The position numbers were made by a program, and so were the translations under genes. 64,000 nucleotides of DNA, taken from contig NZ_CP086727.1 in NCBI RefSeq assembly GCF_020906275.1, positions 992,001 to 1,056,000 of the forward strand, read 5' to 3'. Shown in pieces: positions 45,663 through 54,984 of this stretch. The stretch comes from Parasphingorhabdus litoris DSM 22379 (GTDB lineage Bacteria > Pseudomonadota > Alphaproteobacteria > Sphingomonadales > Sphingomonadaceae). Numbering within the stretch: position 1 is the stretch's first letter; the number at the start of each line of letters is the position of its first letter. The notes under the pieces were generated by a model. That model was given only the letters and a program-made list of their open reading frames with translations. It searched no databases and had not been told where the DNA came from.

Positions 45663-46004
45663 ATGTCTTACGAAATCAAAAAAGCCAAAGATCAAATCAG
45701 CCAGGATATGCCGCATAGCGAATATAGCATTGATCAGGCGCTGGTTTCCGTATCCGACCTTATGTCGACATTAGTGAAGGCACGTTTGAACACCGGCGTT
45801 CCAGCTTCAACCGGCCAAGCAGCGATCCTGCGCCTTGCCAAAGCGCAAATGGCGCTTGTCGACGCCAGCAGCGACGTATTGCGCGTACATGGCGAGTTGA
45901 AGAAAATTGGTGAGGAACATGCTTGGGGAGATAAGCATGAAGAATGTCCACCATCTGCTAAAGCGTCAGATAAAGACGATAATCATCTCTCAATCGTGGC
46001 CTGA
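45663..46004 (+). CDS. Conserved-looking hypothetical protein, helical
   Basis: 113 residues, AAGGGAAG upstream of ATG. It is a largely helical, soluble protein without signal peptide (SIDQALVSVSDLMSTLVKARLN, then TGQAAILRLAKAQMALVDASSDVLRVHGELKKI). The C-terminal 30 residues are acidic and His/Cys-containing (HAWGDKHEECPPSAKASDKDD). It lies 65 bp after the HTH gene. I do not recognise the family. Confidence 0.7.
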   Translation: MSYEIKKAKDQISQDMPHSEYSIDQALVSVSDLMSTLVKARLNTGVPASTGQAAILRLAKAQMALVDASSDVLRVHGELKKIGEEHAWGDKHEECPPSAKASDKDDNHLSIVA

Positions 46005-46051
46005 ATTAGCGAGTTGTTGACTATGACGCGCCAGCATGTTCCTTTTGGGCA

Positions 46052-46492
46052 ATGCGAACCGCAATATTCTTCTCTCTCCTCTGTGCAGCAACATTTTATG
46101 CTCTGTATAGGGGAGGCCCGCCCGAACGTTGGATTGCTTCAACTCTTCTTGTTGGTGTTATGTTGGACCCCATGGTTCATTTTTTTACGCCATTGGAATA
46201 TTCGGAAATGGACCCAGGACATTTCATTATCGATCTGTTTGTTTGGGTCTCAGTTCTTGCGGTGGCGTTACGAGCAAACAGGTTTTGGCCGTTATGGGTA
46301 ACGTCTCTACAAACAATCGCGCTGGTGGCGCATTTGGCGAAGCTGATGGATGTATCGATACACCCGCAGGCATATCTCATCATGCAAGTCGCTACGTCCT
46401 ATCCATTCCTAATAATTCTCGCGATAGGGACATATTGCCACCAGCGCCGATTGAAGGCCAACGGTACCGATCCGTCCTGGCGGAGCAGTTAG
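46052..46492 (+). CDS. Small membrane protein, first copy of tandem duplication
   Basis: 146 residues with about four hydrophobic segments, and a conserved C-terminus SIHPQAYLIMQVATSYPFLIILAIGTYCHQRRLKANGTDPSWRSS-like. It is a diverged paralogue of the gene at 46557-46997, exactly 505 bp downstream. Identity is moderate in the N-terminal half and nearly complete in the C-terminal third. No known family. Its 3' end overlaps a remnant of the radC start. Confidence 0.72.
   Translation: MRTAIFFSLLCAATFYALYRGGPPERWIASTLLVGVMLDPMVHFFTPLEYSEMDPGHFIIDLFVWVSVLAVALRANRFWPLWVTSLQTIALVAHLAKLMDVSIHPQAYLIMQVATSYPFLIILAIGTYCHQRRLKANGTDPSWRSS
46435..46488 (+). pseudogene. radC 5' fragment left by the duplication
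   Basis: In the second reading frame, starting from TTG at 46435, the sequence LPPAPIEGQRYRSVLAE matches the N-terminus LPPAPVESERDRSVLAE of the intact radC at 46940. Homology ends after the GCGGAGC junction, and no RadC domain follows. It is a non-functional by-product of the tandem duplication. Confidence 0.7.
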
Positions 46493-46556
46493 AGAAAGCT
46501 GAATATAGCCATTCCAGGCGTTTAACTGCGCTCCTAAGCTACGGGCATGCTGAACA

Positions 46557-46997
46557 ATGCGAATTGCGATATTCTACATATTATTTGCAACATGCACGCT
46601 ATATGCCTTCCTGCGAGGCGGAGCCCCGGAGCGTTCAGTCGCAGGATCTTATTTTGGGATCTGGATTATGGACCAGGTTCTCCACGCCGTTTACACGACT
46701 GACTTTACAGAAATGGATCCAGCGCATCTGGTTATTGACCTCGCGATCTGGATTGCTTTTCTTGCAGTGGCTTTACGAGCAAAGAGGTTCTGGCCACTAT
46801 GCGTAGTCTCTTTGCAAACAACCGCGCTGGTGGCGCATATGGCGAAGCTGATGGATGTGTCGATACACCCGCAGGCATATCTCACCATGCAAGTCGCTTC
46901 TTCCTATCCCTTGCTGATAACAATCGCGATAGGAACATATTGCCACCAGCGCCGGTTGAAAGCGAACGGGACCGATCCGTCCTGGCGGAGCTCTTAG
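46557..46997 (+). CDS. Small membrane protein, second copy of tandem duplication
   Basis: 146 residues, same length and layout as the copy at 46052-46492. The first third differs clearly (charged and hydrophobic residues kept in pattern), while VSLQTTALVAHMAKLMDVSIHPQAYL and the end are almost identical. Its last 58 bp overlap the predicted start of radC in another frame, which explains the strong conservation of that segment. Function unknown; probably inner membrane. Confidence 0.72.
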   Translation: MRIAIFYILFATCTLYAFLRGGAPERSVAGSYFGIWIMDQVLHAVYTTDFTEMDPAHLVIDLAIWIAFLAVALRAKRFWPLCVVSLQTTALVAHMAKLMDVSIHPQAYLTMQVASSYPLLITIAIGTYCHQRRLKANGTDPSWRSS

Positions 46998-47566
46998 CTT
47001 CGGTTGCTCCTGATCAGGCCGTTCTGCTCGCGGATGCGCTGCTCGACGAATTTGGATCAATTGGCGCGATATTATCGGAATCGGAGGAAGCTTTACGGCG
47101 TGTCATAGGGTCGCAAGACGCCGTCATTAGACTGTTGATTGCAACGGAAAAGCTGTTGATGGCGCAACTGCAAAACGAGTTGCCCAAAAAGCTGATATCC
47201 GCAACCGACGAAAAGCTGATCCGATATCTGCAGGCGAGCATGGGGTCGCTGGCCGAGGAAACCATGCGGGTCCTTTTTCTGGACAATGCCAATCATTTGA
47301 TCCGCGATCAGATATTTGGACATGGGTCACCGCGCAAAGTGATCGTTCAACCTCGCAATATATTGAAGCGGTCGCTCGAGTTGAATGCGAGCGCGATCAT
47401 ATTGGTTCACAATCATCCCGGTGGCGATGTGCAGCCCAGTCCATCAGACGTAAAATTTACGATGCTGATAAAAATGCTGTGCCGCGAGCTCGAGATAAAA
47501 TTGCACGATCATATTGTTATTGCTGGCAATAAGTGGTCGAGTTTTCGCAGAATGAAATTGCTTTAG
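46940..47566 (+). CDS. radC: RadC family JAB/MPN-domain protein
   Basis: 208 residues from a TTG with AGGA six bases upstream; the same frame is open from 46799, but that part encodes the membrane protein in another frame. The N-terminal helix-hairpin-helix-like part (LASVAPDQAVLLADALLDEFGS) precedes the JAB domain with the metal motif HNHPGGDVQPSPSD. RadC proteins are linked to DNA repair or transformation, but the activity is unsettled. The N-terminus is shorter than in many RadC proteins. Confidence 0.85.
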   Translation: MPPAPVESERDRSVLAELLASVAPDQAVLLADALLDEFGSIGAILSESEEALRRVIGSQDAVIRLLIATEKLLMAQLQNELPKKLISATDEKLIRYLQASMGSLAEETMRVLFLDNANHLIRDQIFGHGSPRKVIVQPRNILKRSLELNASAIILVHNHPGGDVQPSPSDVKFTMLIKMLCRELEIKLHDHIVIAGNKWSSFRRMKLL

Positions 47567-47621
47567 TCGGCAAGTCAACGGTCGCAGGCCTATGCATCAC
47601 CTCGCCTGATGTTGCGGCTCT

Positions 47622-49430
47622 TTAGAGTGTTTCGAGCTGTCGGTCTTCGGCCTGTCGTTTCCACATTTCGGCATAGAGTCCGTTCTTGGCAAGCAAGGCG
47701 CGATGGTTGCCGCGTTCGGCAATGCGGCCTTCGTTGAGGACGATAATCTCGTCGGCATGAGTGATGGTCGAAAGCCGGTGCGCGATGATCAGGGTCGTGC
47801 GCCGTTCGGAAATTTTTGCAAGGGTAGCCTGAATCTCGTCTTCTGTGCGACTGTCCAGCGCTGACGTTGCTTCGTCCAGGATCAAAATGGGCGGGTTTTT
47901 GAGCAGGGTCCGCGCAATCGCTACGCGCTGTTTCTCTCCGCCGGAAAGTTTTAACCCGCGCTCGCCCACCTGTGTGTCATAGCCGCCTGGCAGTTTGGTG
48001 ATGAAGCCGTCGAGCGCCGCGCCGCGCGCAGCTTCTTCAATCTCCGCCTGGGTCGCGCCTTCCCGGCCATAGCCGATATTATAACCGATTGTGTCGTTAA
48101 ACAGCACGCTGTCCTGCGGCACAATACCAATGGCGCCGCGCAGACTGTTTTGCGTGACATGGGAAATATCCTGACCGTCAATGAGCACGCGGCCCGCTTG
48201 CGGATCGTAGAAACGGAATAGCAGTCGCGCGATAGTCGATTTGCCAGCTCCGGATGGTCCGACAATCGCCAATGTGCCATCGGGCGGCACGTTAAAGCTC
48301 AATCCGTGCAATATGCCGCGATCTTCATCATAAGCAAAGGCGATGTCTTCAAAGGTCACCTGGCCGCTATTGACCTCGAGCGTCTTTGCACCCGGCTTGT
48401 CCTGAATTTCCGGATCAGTGTCGATCAATTTGAACATTGCATCCATGTCCACCAGACCCTGACGAATGGTGCGATACACCATACCGAGCAGATCAAGCGG
48501 GCGGAACAATTGCATCAGCAGCGTGTTGACCAGCACCAGATCACCGACGGTCAGCTGACCCTGGCTCCAGCCATAGACGCTATAGGCCATGGCCCCGATC
48601 ATCGTCAGGTTGGTGATCAGCGACTGGCCGATATTGAGCAGGCCCAGCGAGTTTTCCGATTTGACCGCCGCATCGGCCCAGTCCTGCATGGCCCGATTAT
48701 AGCGTTCGCCTTCACGGGTTTCGGCCGTGAAATATTTCACCGTTTCATAGTTGAGCAGTGCATCAACCGACCGGCCAATCGCGCGCGTATCCATGTCATT
48801 CATTTCCGCGCGCAGGGCGTTGCGCCAGTCTGTCACCTTACGCGTGAAGAATATATAGATGGCAACCATCGCGATCGTTGCCGCGACCAGGCCAAAGCCA
48901 AATTTCACCTGAAAGATGACCAAAACCGCAATCAGTTCGATCAGCGTCGGGGCAATGTTGAACAGCAGGAAATAGAGCATGATGTCTATGCTCTTGGTTC
49001 CGCGTTCGATAACCTTGGTCACCTCTCCCGTACGGCGGCCCAGATGAAAGCGCAGCGACAACCGGTGTAAATGGGTGAAGACATTGGTAGCAAGCCGCCG
49101 CGCCGCTTCCTGCCCAACCTTTTCAAAGGCAATGTTGCGCATATTGTCGAACATCACCTGCCCGAAACGCGCCAGTCCATAAGCTGCGACGAGCGCCAAT
49201 AGCAGGGTCAGCGCCGCTTCGGTGCCAGCGGTCATGCCATCGACCACCGCCTTGTAAGCAAAGGGCATGGAAAGCACAGCGGCCTTGGCACAAAGCACCA
49301 GCAGGCCAGCGATTATGATACGCAGGCGCAGGGCAGGCGCATCCTTTGGCCACAAATAGGGCAGGAAGCGCTTCAGCGTCGGGATCATCGGCGGATCGGC
49401 TTGACCCTTTGTGGCATAGTCAGGCGGCAT
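47622..49430 (-). CDS. Atm1-like ABC exporter (heavy-metal/glutathione conjugate type)
   Basis: A 602-residue half-transporter with six TM helices and a nucleotide-binding domain: Walker A GPSGAGKSTIARLLFRFYD, signature LSGGEKQRVAIARTL, Walker B ILILDEATSALD. The N-terminus LKRFLPYLWPKDAPALR and ABC core resemble the structurally studied Novosphingobium Atm1. Such exporters move glutathione-linked metals or sulfur species and protect against heavy metals. It is monocistronic in this window. A Met at 49388 is an alternative start. Confidence 0.92.
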   Translation of the reverse strand: MPPDYATKGQADPPMIPTLKRFLPYLWPKDAPALRLRIIIAGLLVLCAKAAVLSMPFAYKAVVDGMTAGTEAALTLLLALVAAYGLARFGQVMFDNMRNIAFEKVGQEAARRLATNVFTHLHRLSLRFHLGRRTGEVTKVIERGTKSIDIMLYFLLFNIAPTLIELIAVLVIFQVKFGFGLVAATIAMVAIYIFFTRKVTDWRNALRAEMNDMDTRAIGRSVDALLNYETVKYFTAETREGERYNRAMQDWADAAVKSENSLGLLNIGQSLITNLTMIGAMAYSVYGWSQGQLTVGDLVLVNTLLMQLFRPLDLLGMVYRTIRQGLVDMDAMFKLIDTDPEIQDKPGAKTLEVNSGQVTFEDIAFAYDEDRGILHGLSFNVPPDGTLAIVGPSGAGKSTIARLLFRFYDPQAGRVLIDGQDISHVTQNSLRGAIGIVPQDSVLFNDTIGYNIGYGREGATQAEIEEAARGAALDGFITKLPGGYDTQVGERGLKLSGGEKQRVAIARTLLKNPPILILDEATSALDSRTEDEIQATLAKISERRTTLIIAHRLSTITHADEIIVLNEGRIAERGNHRALLAKNGLYAEMWKRQAEDRQLETL

Positions 49431-49484
49431 CCGTTGGATGTAGGGATGCTCTCTTGAATTGTCTATGTGCGGGCTATCAGAACC

Positions 49485-51578
49485 CTAAAAACTACCACTA
49501 ATGGTCAACCGATAGATTAGACCAAACTTACGGGTGCGGTTTTCCACAAAGCCGACCGGTCCATCGCGCCGCCCGCGAACAAAGCCTCCCGCATCATCAA
49601 ACCGGCCATAGACGGTGCGAACAAAGCGTTCACCGCGATCGAACAGGTTGCCGAGGTTGGCATTGACCGTCAGTCCGAGTACGTCCTTATGTTCAATGAA
49701 AATCCAGGAATAGGGGGCCAGCACATCAAAGTCTGCAATCTGGTCGAGCCGGATATTGCCGACATCATCAAAATTCTCGATGCCCGCGCCCCAGGCCCAG
49801 TCTGAGCCCGGTATGTCGTGGCGCAAGCTGATCTCATAGCTATAGCGATCATCCTGACCGATCCGGCGCTTGCGTCCTGTGAGGGGATCACGCACGCTGC
49901 TTTTTACCGCTTCCGCCTCAATATCAATCTTGGCGCCTTTCCATCCGATTGGATCGAGCAACAGGGTGGAGACGACCTCCAATCCATAGCGGTCCGCGCT
50001 GTCGAGATTGCCCCGTGCCTCTGTAGTTGCCGTGATCGGCACAGTATCAACAATATCGCTTATTTTCTCGCCAAACAGTGTCAACGTTGCTGAACCAAAG
50101 GAACCCAGTTGCTTGGTGGCCTCAAGCTCCGCGCGCCATTTTTGCGGCGGTACCAGATTAACATTGCCAGAGGTCAGAACTTCATTCGATACTTCGACGG
50201 AATCAACAAAGTCGAAAAAGTCGAGCTGGTCGACTTCGCGGGACAATTTGAAACTGAGATCGAAATCCGCCGCCGGTTTCCAGGCAAGGGCAACTGATCC
50301 TTTCGGCCGGACAAAAGAACGGCTGAGATCGCCTTGGCTGATCTCGCTATATTCTCCGCCAACCGCTGCCTGCAGTGTCAGGTTTGATGACAAGGGGCGG
50401 CCATAGGTTGTTATAAATTCGGCTCTTTTCTCTTCAACTTTGGTGTTGGCATTGTCGAGGTTGCGGCCTGCCTGTTCTGCCTCGCTTTCCAGGAAATTAT
50501 ACGCGCCTTCCAGGCTAAAACCCCAGTCGGTTCCGCCAGAGGTTTTCCAGCCATATTCGGCACGTAGCACCGATTCTCCTTCATCCACTGTGCGGTTAAA
50601 AGTGTTTATGAAAGGAGAAGTGCCGTCAGTAAAAGTGCGACTGAAAAAGTCCCTGGTCGGGCTGTGCTCCAGCCGTTGCAGCCCGATCAGTTTTAACCGG
50701 CCGCCGCCCAGATCAAATTCATAATCCGCGCTCAGTTCGGCATTCCATTCTCTTTCGCGGCTGGTGAACAGTTCCAATATATCGGGCTCACCCGGCTGTG
50801 TCCGCAATGTGTCGACTTGTTGGTTGAAATGATTGAGCCCATATTCACCGTTGATATTGAACACCGAACCGGCATCGCTGGTGCGACTATATGAGACATT
50901 GATCGAAGGGCGATCACCGCGCGTTCGGGCAACCTCATCGCGTTCAAACAATAAAGTGCCTAGTCCATCGGTGATCCGCTCTGGTCCCTGAGCACCATTG
51001 CGAAAGGCGTCATTCTCGACCGCGATCGTGAAATCGCCTTTGCCCAGTTTGCCACTGATCGATGCTTCACCAGCGAACCAGTTATTGCCGGCCCGTCGCC
51101 ATTGCGGACGCCATTTGAAATTGCCGGTGATGCCGGTTGCTTCATCGCTGCTGGTGACCAGATTGAGGACCTGACCAGAGAGACCGGAAATGCTCAGCGT
51201 CGCTCCATCAACGATTTCCACCCGCAAGACATTGGATGCTGAGATACGCCCCAGTACAGTGAAAGCATCATTATTCTTGCCGGCAATGCGCGCACCGTTG
51301 ATCAAAACATTTTCATCAGCCTGGCCGAGACCGCGGGCGCTGTCATTACCGGTATCAATAATAAAGCCCGGCACCTGCCTGACAATATCCAGCGCTGTGC
51401 GAGGATTGAACCGGGAAAATTGCGCGACATCATAAATCTGGCGACCATCTTCGGTTCGCGGCTGCAGGTTGCCGTTAGCGGGGATTTCCGATTGCGCCCA
51501 TGCCAATGATGGGAAAGCAAAAGATGCCGAGATCGCGCAGGCTGCAACACCGAAAGATAGCCAGCAGGTTTTTTTCAA
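49485..51578 (-). CDS. TonB-dependent receptor (plug-containing), unknown substrate
   Basis: 697 residues starting at a TTG, just downstream of a G-rich Shine-Dalgarno and followed by a signal peptide (cleavage after AWA). The plug reads TALDIVRQVPGFIID, QADENVLINGARIAGK and VEIVDGATLSISGLSGQVLNLV. The 16-strand or larger barrel ends with GSF. The plug resembles those of receptors with a weak TonB box and poorly defined ligand. It is next to the Atm1-like gene but separated by 54 bp and probably independent. No regulator or enzyme nearby hints at the ligand. Confidence 0.87.
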   Translation of the reverse strand: MKKTCWLSFGVAACAISASFAFPSLAWAQSEIPANGNLQPRTEDGRQIYDVAQFSRFNPRTALDIVRQVPGFIIDTGNDSARGLGQADENVLINGARIAGKNNDAFTVLGRISASNVLRVEIVDGATLSISGLSGQVLNLVTSSDEATGITGNFKWRPQWRRAGNNWFAGEASISGKLGKGDFTIAVENDAFRNGAQGPERITDGLGTLLFERDEVARTRGDRPSINVSYSRTSDAGSVFNINGEYGLNHFNQQVDTLRTQPGEPDILELFTSREREWNAELSADYEFDLGGGRLKLIGLQRLEHSPTRDFFSRTFTDGTSPFINTFNRTVDEGESVLRAEYGWKTSGGTDWGFSLEGAYNFLESEAEQAGRNLDNANTKVEEKRAEFITTYGRPLSSNLTLQAAVGGEYSEISQGDLSRSFVRPKGSVALAWKPAADFDLSFKLSREVDQLDFFDFVDSVEVSNEVLTSGNVNLVPPQKWRAELEATKQLGSFGSATLTLFGEKISDIVDTVPITATTEARGNLDSADRYGLEVVSTLLLDPIGWKGAKIDIEAEAVKSSVRDPLTGRKRRIGQDDRYSYEISLRHDIPGSDWAWGAGIENFDDVGNIRLDQIADFDVLAPYSWIFIEHKDVLGLTVNANLGNLFDRGERFVRTVYGRFDDAGGFVRGRRDGPVGFVENRTRKFGLIYRLTISGSF

Positions 51579-51750
51579 GATTATCCCCCCCTCAATGAGA
51601 ACACATAGGTGCGTTCATGGTTTTGGTCTTGCCCGCCTGCTATGACCGGTTGGTTACATGAGATACTGTCTTTCGACAAACTACATCCGTAGTCGGACAA
51701 ACGACTTTACAGTTCAAAACCCTCGATTCGGCTCATTAAGCTACTCAATA

Positions 51751-52104
51751 TCAGTGTTTGTTTGAAAACAGCACATAAGCACCGGCTGCATTTGCCAGTG
51801 TATAGATGCCATAAAAGATTACAGCAGTGAGCATTCCCATATTAGCGAAAATCAGTGCCGCTGCTAGCATACCGAATTCCAATATATAGCTCCCATAGGG
51901 GCCAAGAAATTTCGAAAAACTTCCCCGCGCTTCGGTGATCAGTGGATTATTGCTCTCCATCATCGCCTTGTGCATGGCGAAATTGCCGATCCCGCATATA
52001 AAGATGATGAAAACATACATGGCCTTTATATAGGATATGTTGCCGCTAATGTCAGTCTTGCCGGACGATAATTTGTCACGGTGGCTTTCAGGTGACAGTG
52101 GCAA
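51751..52104 (-). CDS. Small membrane protein, unknown function
   Basis: The frame opens at a TTG (52104, 117 residues). A more natural start is the ATG at 52020 with AAAGG upstream (89 residues). The product has two to three hydrophobic segments (MYVFIIFICGIGNFAMHK, FGMLAAALIFANMGMLTAVIFYGIYTLANAAGAYVLF). It is divergent from the SDR gene and would share a promoter region. I do not recognise a family. Confidence 0.65.
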   Translation of the reverse strand: MPLSPESHRDKLSSGKTDISGNISYIKAMYVFIIFICGIGNFAMHKAMMESNNPLITEARGSFSKFLGPYGSYILEFGMLAAALIFANMGMLTAVIFYGIYTLANAAGAYVLFSNKH

Positions 52105-52133
52105 GGCATGAGCAAGTGCATGGGGAGGAACGG

Positions 52134-52946
52134 ATGAAATGTGCAGATAAGACAGTGGTGATCACGGGCGGTGCGACGGGTATCGGCCTTGCTCTGGGAC
52201 GCGAGCTTGGCAAGCGCGGCGCACGGTTGATCCTTTTTGAACCACGCGCGGAACGCCTTGCCGAAGCAGCTGACAGTCTTGCCGCAGATGATATTGATGT
52301 GAAAGTTTTTAAGGGCGATGTCACCAATCCGGAATCGCTCACCGCACTGGCGGATTTCGCCTGGGCCGAAAATGGCCGGGCGGATATGTTGATCAACAAT
52401 GCCGGTATTGGCGGGTCGATGAAATCGGTGATCAAGACCGATCCGGCTGAGGCGCGGCGCATATTTGAAGTGAATTTCTGGGGCATGTGGGCCGGCATTT
52501 CAGAATTTGGTCGGCGGTTTCTGGCAGAGGAGAAGCCTTCCGCTATCTATTCCGTCGCGTCTGAAAATTCCCTGTTCAATGCCTTTCCCTTTGGGGGCGG
52601 TGCCTATGTGTCGAGCAAACATGCGATATTCGGTCTGATGGATGTATTGCGAAGGGAAGCACCTGACTGGCTGACTACCGGGGTTATCATTCCCGGTTGG
52701 GTGAAGTCCGAACTGTCTGAAGCCAATCTGAAAATATCTGCGGCGATGGACACGGCGGAATATGCGAAGATCATCGCACCGCAGATTGAGGCAGGTGAAT
52801 ATTATATTGTCAGTCATGGCTATAATGTCGTCCGCTTCGACGAGCGTTATGATGAGATGAAAAAAGCTTTCGACCAATATGCGCCTCGCAGCGAGGGCGA
52901 TGAAAGTTATGATGTGCAGAGATTTTTCGCGGAGATGCAAAACTGA
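52134..52946 (+). CDS. Short-chain dehydrogenase/reductase
   Basis: 270 residues from the ATG at 52134 with GGGGAGG upstream; the frame is open from a GTG at 52092 but lacks a site. NAD(P)-binding TGGATGIGLALG, structural NNAG, and the active-site YxxxK in YVSSKHA with a Ser in SVASENSLF. Cofactor preference is unclear because the residues after beta-2 (LFEPRAERL) are mixed. It shares an overlapping stop/start (TGATG) with the acetyltransferase gene, so the two form an operon. Substrate unknown. Confidence 0.88.
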   Translation: MKCADKTVVITGGATGIGLALGRELGKRGARLILFEPRAERLAEAADSLAADDIDVKVFKGDVTNPESLTALADFAWAENGRADMLINNAGIGGSMKSVIKTDPAEARRIFEVNFWGMWAGISEFGRRFLAEEKPSAIYSVASENSLFNAFPFGGGAYVSSKHAIFGLMDVLRREAPDWLTTGVIIPGWVKSELSEANLKISAAMDTAEYAKIIAPQIEAGEYYIVSHGYNVVRFDERYDEMKKAFDQYAPRSEGDESYDVQRFFAEMQN

Positions 52947-53545
52947 TGGATATTGATCTTCCCGATGGACTGACCCGTGCCACGCCTGCCGATTGGCGCC
53001 AACTCGCCGATATTACCGCCGAGGCCTTTGCCGAGGACCCGGTAAACACATGGATGTTCGGCAGCCAACAGGCCATCCAGGCATCCTTTCGCGTCCTCGC
53101 ACGCGAAATCTATGCGCGGAATGGATTTTGCCACCTTGCTGGTAATGAGGGGGCAACCATGTGGCTCGCTCCAGATCAATCGGGTGATATGGGCATCCTC
53201 GCAATGGTCCGTTTTGCGGTTGGGCAGTTGATTCACGGCAGTGCCGGCGGCCTCAAGCGAGCCATGGCGGCCGGCGACATCATGGACAAGCATCATCCCC
53301 GTGAGCCCCATTGCTACCTGTTCACCATTGGAACACGAAAAAGCGCGCGAGGCAAAGGGCTCGGCAAAGCCCTATTGGCGCCGGTGCTCCAGGCTTGCGA
53401 TGCCCAGAGCATTCCCTGCTATCTGGAGAATAGCAACCCGGACAATCATGGCTTCTACGCACATCATGGATTTGAGCGGCGAGAGATTTTTGCCTGTGGT
53501 GAGGGCGGACCGCCGCTTGAAGCCATGTGGCGAGAGCCTAGATGA
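52946..53545 (+). CDS. GNAT family N-acetyltransferase
   Basis: 199 residues; the ATG overlaps the SDR stop. The acetyl-CoA-binding segment is RKSARGKGLGKALLAPVL (Q/RxxGxG/A motif), followed by a typical GNAT ending (NPDNHGFYAHHGFERREIF). The first half is a divergent substrate-binding arm. Together with the SDR it suggests a small modification pathway, but the acceptor is unknown. Confidence 0.88.
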   Translation: MDIDLPDGLTRATPADWRQLADITAEAFAEDPVNTWMFGSQQAIQASFRVLAREIYARNGFCHLAGNEGATMWLAPDQSGDMGILAMVRFAVGQLIHGSAGGLKRAMAAGDIMDKHHPREPHCYLFTIGTRKSARGKGLGKALLAPVLQACDAQSIPCYLENSNPDNHGFYAHHGFERREIFACGEGGPPLEAMWREPR

Positions 53546-53566
53546 TTGGAACAGTCTAACCGATGC

Positions 53567-54484
53567 CTAAAGCGTAGAGGCCAGCGCCATGATGACGCCG
53601 ATGCCGACAAGCAAAATGCCAGTCAGTTCGCTGCGGTTCAGCGGTTCTTTGAGATAGAAGCGCCCAAAGCCCAGCGTGTATAATATCTGCGTCTGACCAA
53701 CGATCCCGACAAGCGCGACGGGCGCATGGGCATAGGCAATGAACCAGCCCGCCGATGCGGTGGCCGCGAGCACACCGACTTGTGCTGTCACACGCCAGCG
53801 TTTCAGCATCGCGTGAAACTGATCTGGTTCGCGGATGATAACATAGACCCCTTGCATCAAGGCCTGAAAGCCGAGCACCGCGGCGAGTACGATCAGTCCG
53901 GCATAGGTGCGTTCCACATCGGGGACGGCATTGGCGGATTGTTTGATGAAGATGGCGGTCAGCGCGAACAGGAATCCAGCGCTCAGACCGGTGAGCGCTG
54001 CGGGTTGTTTAAGGCCGCGCAGCCATTGCAGCAGACCGCGCGCTCCGCCTTCAACGGATACCGATAAAATGCCAAGAAACGCTATGGCAATGCCTAGCCA
54101 GGCCAGCGGGGCCAGTGTTTCGCCAAGGATCAACCAGCCGAGAAACGCTACGATCAATGTTTCGACTTTCATATAGGCGGTACCGCTGACCAAGTTGCGA
54201 AAGCCGAATGACATGATGATCAGATTGGTCGCCAGCATCTGTGCAAATCCCGCCGCCCATGCGAACCACCAGAAGGATGCGTCGAGCGGGGGCAGGGCAC
54301 TGCGCCCGGTGGCGGCCATATAGCTGGCAAGCATCGCGCAGGCGATCGGCCAGCCAAAGAAGAAGCGGGACAGCGCCGCTGCGTTGACCGACATCTCCGC
54401 GCGAATGCGCTGCTGCACCGCCATGCGCCAGGCGAGAAATAGCGCGGCCAGTAAAGCGGCGGGTATCCAGATCGGAAATGTCAA
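53567..54484 (-). CDS. EamA/DMT family transporter
   Basis: 305 residues with about ten membrane helices in two EamA halves (AALFLAWRMAVQQRIR at the start, FGRFYLKEPLNRSELTGILLVGIGV at the end). The family exports amino acids, nucleosides or metabolites. It overlaps the upstream small membrane protein gene by ATGA. Substrate cannot be inferred. Confidence 0.88.
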   Translation of the reverse strand: MTFPIWIPAALLAALFLAWRMAVQQRIRAEMSVNAAALSRFFFGWPIACAMLASYMAATGRSALPPLDASFWWFAWAAGFAQMLATNLIIMSFGFRNLVSGTAYMKVETLIVAFLGWLILGETLAPLAWLGIAIAFLGILSVSVEGGARGLLQWLRGLKQPAALTGLSAGFLFALTAIFIKQSANAVPDVERTYAGLIVLAAVLGFQALMQGVYVIIREPDQFHAMLKRWRVTAQVGVLAATASAGWFIAYAHAPVALVGIVGQTQILYTLGFGRFYLKEPLNRSELTGILLVGIGVIMALASTL

Positions 54485-54972
54485 AGAGGTCGCGCGTCCA
54501 CGGTCTCGGCGAGAAAATCCAATATTTTCTGCGGGGTGCCGGGATCTTCTGGCGGATCATTGCGCGTCTTGTAGGCAGCGGTCAGGCCGATGGCGAGCAT
54601 GATTGCCGGAATTCCCGAGAAGATGAGATTGAAAAACAGCGGTGCATCATCGACAAACCAAAGGGCCAGCGAAAACAGAAAGAACAGACCCACAAAACCA
54701 TTCCAGAACAGGAAAAATGGCATGGCCTTGCCCTGACGGATTGTCCCTTCGATCAGAGTGCCGCCGTCATGCTCGCGCATCTTGGCCTTCAGATTTGGTT
54801 CTGCCCCATTTTGAAAGCCCGGCCGCCGAAAGGTGAGAAACATTTTCCGTTCGGTTCCTCGACCAAAGACATGATGGTCCTTGCGCTTTTTGCGGCGCTT
54901 CATCTCCGCCTTTAGTTTTTTGGCAAGCGGGATTGGGTCCATTGGCGAAAAGAGTTTGAATTCTTCTTTCAT
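54481..54972 (-). CDS. Small membrane protein with basic N-terminus
   Basis: 163 residues with a lysine/arginine-rich cytoplasmic start (KKLKAEMKRRKKRKDHHVFG) and two hydrophobic helices (MPFFLFWNGFVGLFFLFSLALWF and FFNLIFSGIPAIMLAIGLTAAY). Its ATGA overlap with the EamA gene suggests co-translation. Downstream of fumarase by 12 bp, so the three may form one transcript. No family recognised. Confidence 0.7.
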   Translation of the reverse strand: MKEEFKLFSPMDPIPLAKKLKAEMKRRKKRKDHHVFGRGTERKMFLTFRRPGFQNGAEPNLKAKMREHDGGTLIEGTIRQGKAMPFFLFWNGFVGLFFLFSLALWFVDDAPLFFNLIFSGIPAIMLAIGLTAAYKTRNDPPEDPGTPQKILDFLAETVDARPL

Positions 54973-54984
54973 AAAGAAAGCCGA

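Larger units (their letters stand above)
46052..46993 (+). repeat. Tandem duplication, 505-bp period
   Basis: Copy 1 covers about 46052-46488 and copy 2 about 46557-46993. Start codons and the internal TTG are both offset by exactly 505 bp, so no net insertion has occurred within the copies. DNA similarity is highest from about 46300/46805 to the right end, where the sequences diverge sharply after CTGGCGGAGC. The unit contains the membrane protein gene and the first codons of the overlapping radC. Confidence 0.8.
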
